This document shows positions 20,589 to 21,590 of a stretch of DNA of 21,590 nt, piece after piece. Position numbers and translations under genes: made by a program. Positions within the stretch are counted from its first letter, which is position 1. Every line of letters begins with the position of its first letter. The notes beneath the pieces are model-generated. The model worked only from the letters and a program-made list of their open reading frames with translations, did not search any database and had not been told where the DNA came from. Source of the DNA: an uncultured Kineosporia sp. (GTDB taxonomy: Bacteria; Actinomycetota; Actinomycetes; Actinomycetales; Kineosporiaceae); the NCBI GenBank assembly GCA_937859855.1, contig CALMAR010000045.1, forward strand, positions 1 through 21,590, written 5' to 3'.

Positions 20589-21590
20589 TCAACGCGCCAG
20601 CATGACGGCGATCTCACCCTCGAGCTGCTGCTGGGTGACCGGCCCGGCCGATTGGCCGGTGCGGGCCTCCTGCATCGCCTTGGCCATCTGCGCCCGGCGG
20701 AGCAGTTCCTTCAGGTCCGCGCCGCTCATCCCCAGGCTGACCGCGGCCAGTTGCCCGGCGTCCACGTCATCGGCGAAGACCCGGAAGTCGCTGCGATCGT
20801 GTCGTTTCGACACCGCATCGAGCATCTTGGCCAGGATGTCGGCCCGCCCGGCCTGATCCGGCAGCGGCACCGAGATCTTGACGTCGAAACGGCCTGACCG
20901 GATCAGGCTTTCGTCCACCCGGCCGGGAAAATTGGTGGTGGCCACCACGATCACGTTCGGATTGGCGTCGACCAGGCCGTTCATCTCCTGCTTGAACAGC
21001 CCAGCCACCGAATTGGACACCTGATCCGCGGCGCTCTGCGGAGAGCCGTTGTAGCTGATGATGCTGTCGAACTCGTCGAACAGCAGGATCGTCGGAGTCC
21101 GGTAGCCGCGAGCCTCGGCGAAGATCTTCTTGATGTTCCGCTCGGACGAGCCGACCCATTTGGACAGGATGTCCGGGGTACGCACCTCTCGCAGGGTGCC
21201 TCCGATCTCATTCGCCAAAGCGGTTGCCAGAGTGGTCTTTCCAGTTCCTGGCGGACCCCACATCAGGATCCCCTGCGGACGCCGGGCTCCCCAGCGGGCC
21301 ATCACCTCGGGATGCTTGAACGAGTCGGCCACATCCCGCAGCTGCTGGACGACGCCGGCCAGCCCGCCCAGCTGGTCCAGCCGCACCTGGCCCGGCTCGT
21401 CAGCACCGGCGCCGCTGGCCGGATCGCCGGGCGGAGCCGCGGCAGGCACCGACCAGGTCAGGCGGTACCGGCGCCCGGCGAAGAAGGCGTCGTCGTCCTG
21501 GCCGCCGCCCTGATGCCGGGCCAGGTCGAAGGCTAGCCGGACGAACGCGGTCAGCCGCTGCGCCAGCACGTCACCGGCAGCCGCGGGCAC
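20589..21590 (-). CDS. AAA+ ATPase (Cdc48/FtsH-like module), N-terminus outside window
   Basis: At least 333 residues; the frame is still open at the window edge, so the GTG at 21590 may be an internal Val and the true start lies beyond. A variable N-terminal part is followed by a single AAA+ module: LDQLGGLAGVVQQL, Walker A GPPGTGKT (112-119), pore-loop-like SKWVGSSE with Trp145-Val146-Gly147, Walker B ILLFDEFDS (Asp172-Glu173), sensor 1 VVATTNFPGRVDE and the arginine-finger region RSGRFD. The lid region MSGADLKELLRRAQ follows. Classic AAA proteins use ATP to unfold or remodel proteins as hexamers. No protease or transmembrane domain is visible in the part seen, so it is not FtsH itself, and no partner gene is in the window. 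Confidence 0.88.
   Translation of the reverse strand: MPAAAGDVLAQRLTAFVRLAFDLARHQGGGQDDDAFFAGRRYRLTWSVPAAAPPGDPASGAGADEPGQVRLDQLGGLAGVVQQLRDVADSFKHPEVMARWGARRPQGILMWGPPGTGKTTLATALANEIGGTLREVRTPDILSKWVGSSERNIKKIFAEARGYRTPTILLFDEFDSIISYNGSPQSAADQVSNSVAGLFKQEMNGLVDANPNVIVVATTNFPGRVDESLIRSGRFDVKISVPLPDQAGRADILAKMLDAVSKRHDRSDFRVFADDVDAGQLAAVSLGMSGADLKELLRRAQMAKAMQEARTGQSAGPVTQQQLEGEIAVMLAR

Overview
The DNA is very GC-rich. It has many GTG starts, a strong third-position G/C bias that keeps antisense frames open, and gene families typical of Actinomycetota: a GCS2/circularly permuted ATP-grasp fusion, DUF2252, an RNase HI with an N-terminal zinc-binding segment, and many leaderless gene starts. 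I read it as a chromosomal segment of a high-GC actinobacterium and cannot place the genus. I saw no rRNA, tRNA, CRISPR array, insertion sequence or phage gene, and no abrupt composition change by eye.

Layout. (1) 1-800, minus: 5' part of a small membrane protein with a DUF4126-like second half, running off the window; 801-1073 holds no gene I can support. (2) 1074-5004, plus: an unrecognised protein (1074-1802), then a probable four-gene operon (1869-5004) of an 80-residue protein, a TIM-barrel aldolase-like protein, a PfkB sugar kinase and a SurE phosphatase. It starts from a leaderless promoter and ends at a 16-bp palindrome. (3) 5090-6730, plus: a GT-C/GT39-like membrane glycosyltransferase. 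(4) 6736-9946, minus: hemerythrin, a PLP enzyme of the VC1184 class, and an MFS exporter. (5) 9991-10350, plus: a conserved unknown, tail to tail with a GNAT-like gene and RNase HI (10314-11557, minus). (6) 11633-13260, plus: an NAD(P)-binding SDR overlapping a CPBP-type membrane protein. (7) 13398-19490, minus: DUF2252, GCS2/ATP-grasp fusion, S9 peptidase. (8) 19560-20582, plus: a second SDR; 20589-21590, minus: a AAA+ ATPase running off the window.

Together, the aldolase/kinase/SurE set looks like an uncharacterised sugar or sugar-phosphate pathway. The hemerythrin, PLP enzyme and exporter suggest an oxygen- or stress-linked group. The DUF2252, ligase-fusion and peptidase genes form a possible peptide-tagging and peptide-cleavage neighbourhood. 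The most consistent non-coding signal is a -10-like hexamer of form NANNNT placed exactly 6 nt before the start codon of seven genes, with an eighth at 8 nt. This indicates widespread leaderless transcription, including back-to-back pairs at 11564/11621 and 19497/19548. A 9-bp perfect inverted repeat (11594-11619) abuts one of these promoters. All functional statements come from motif reading; no database search was run.
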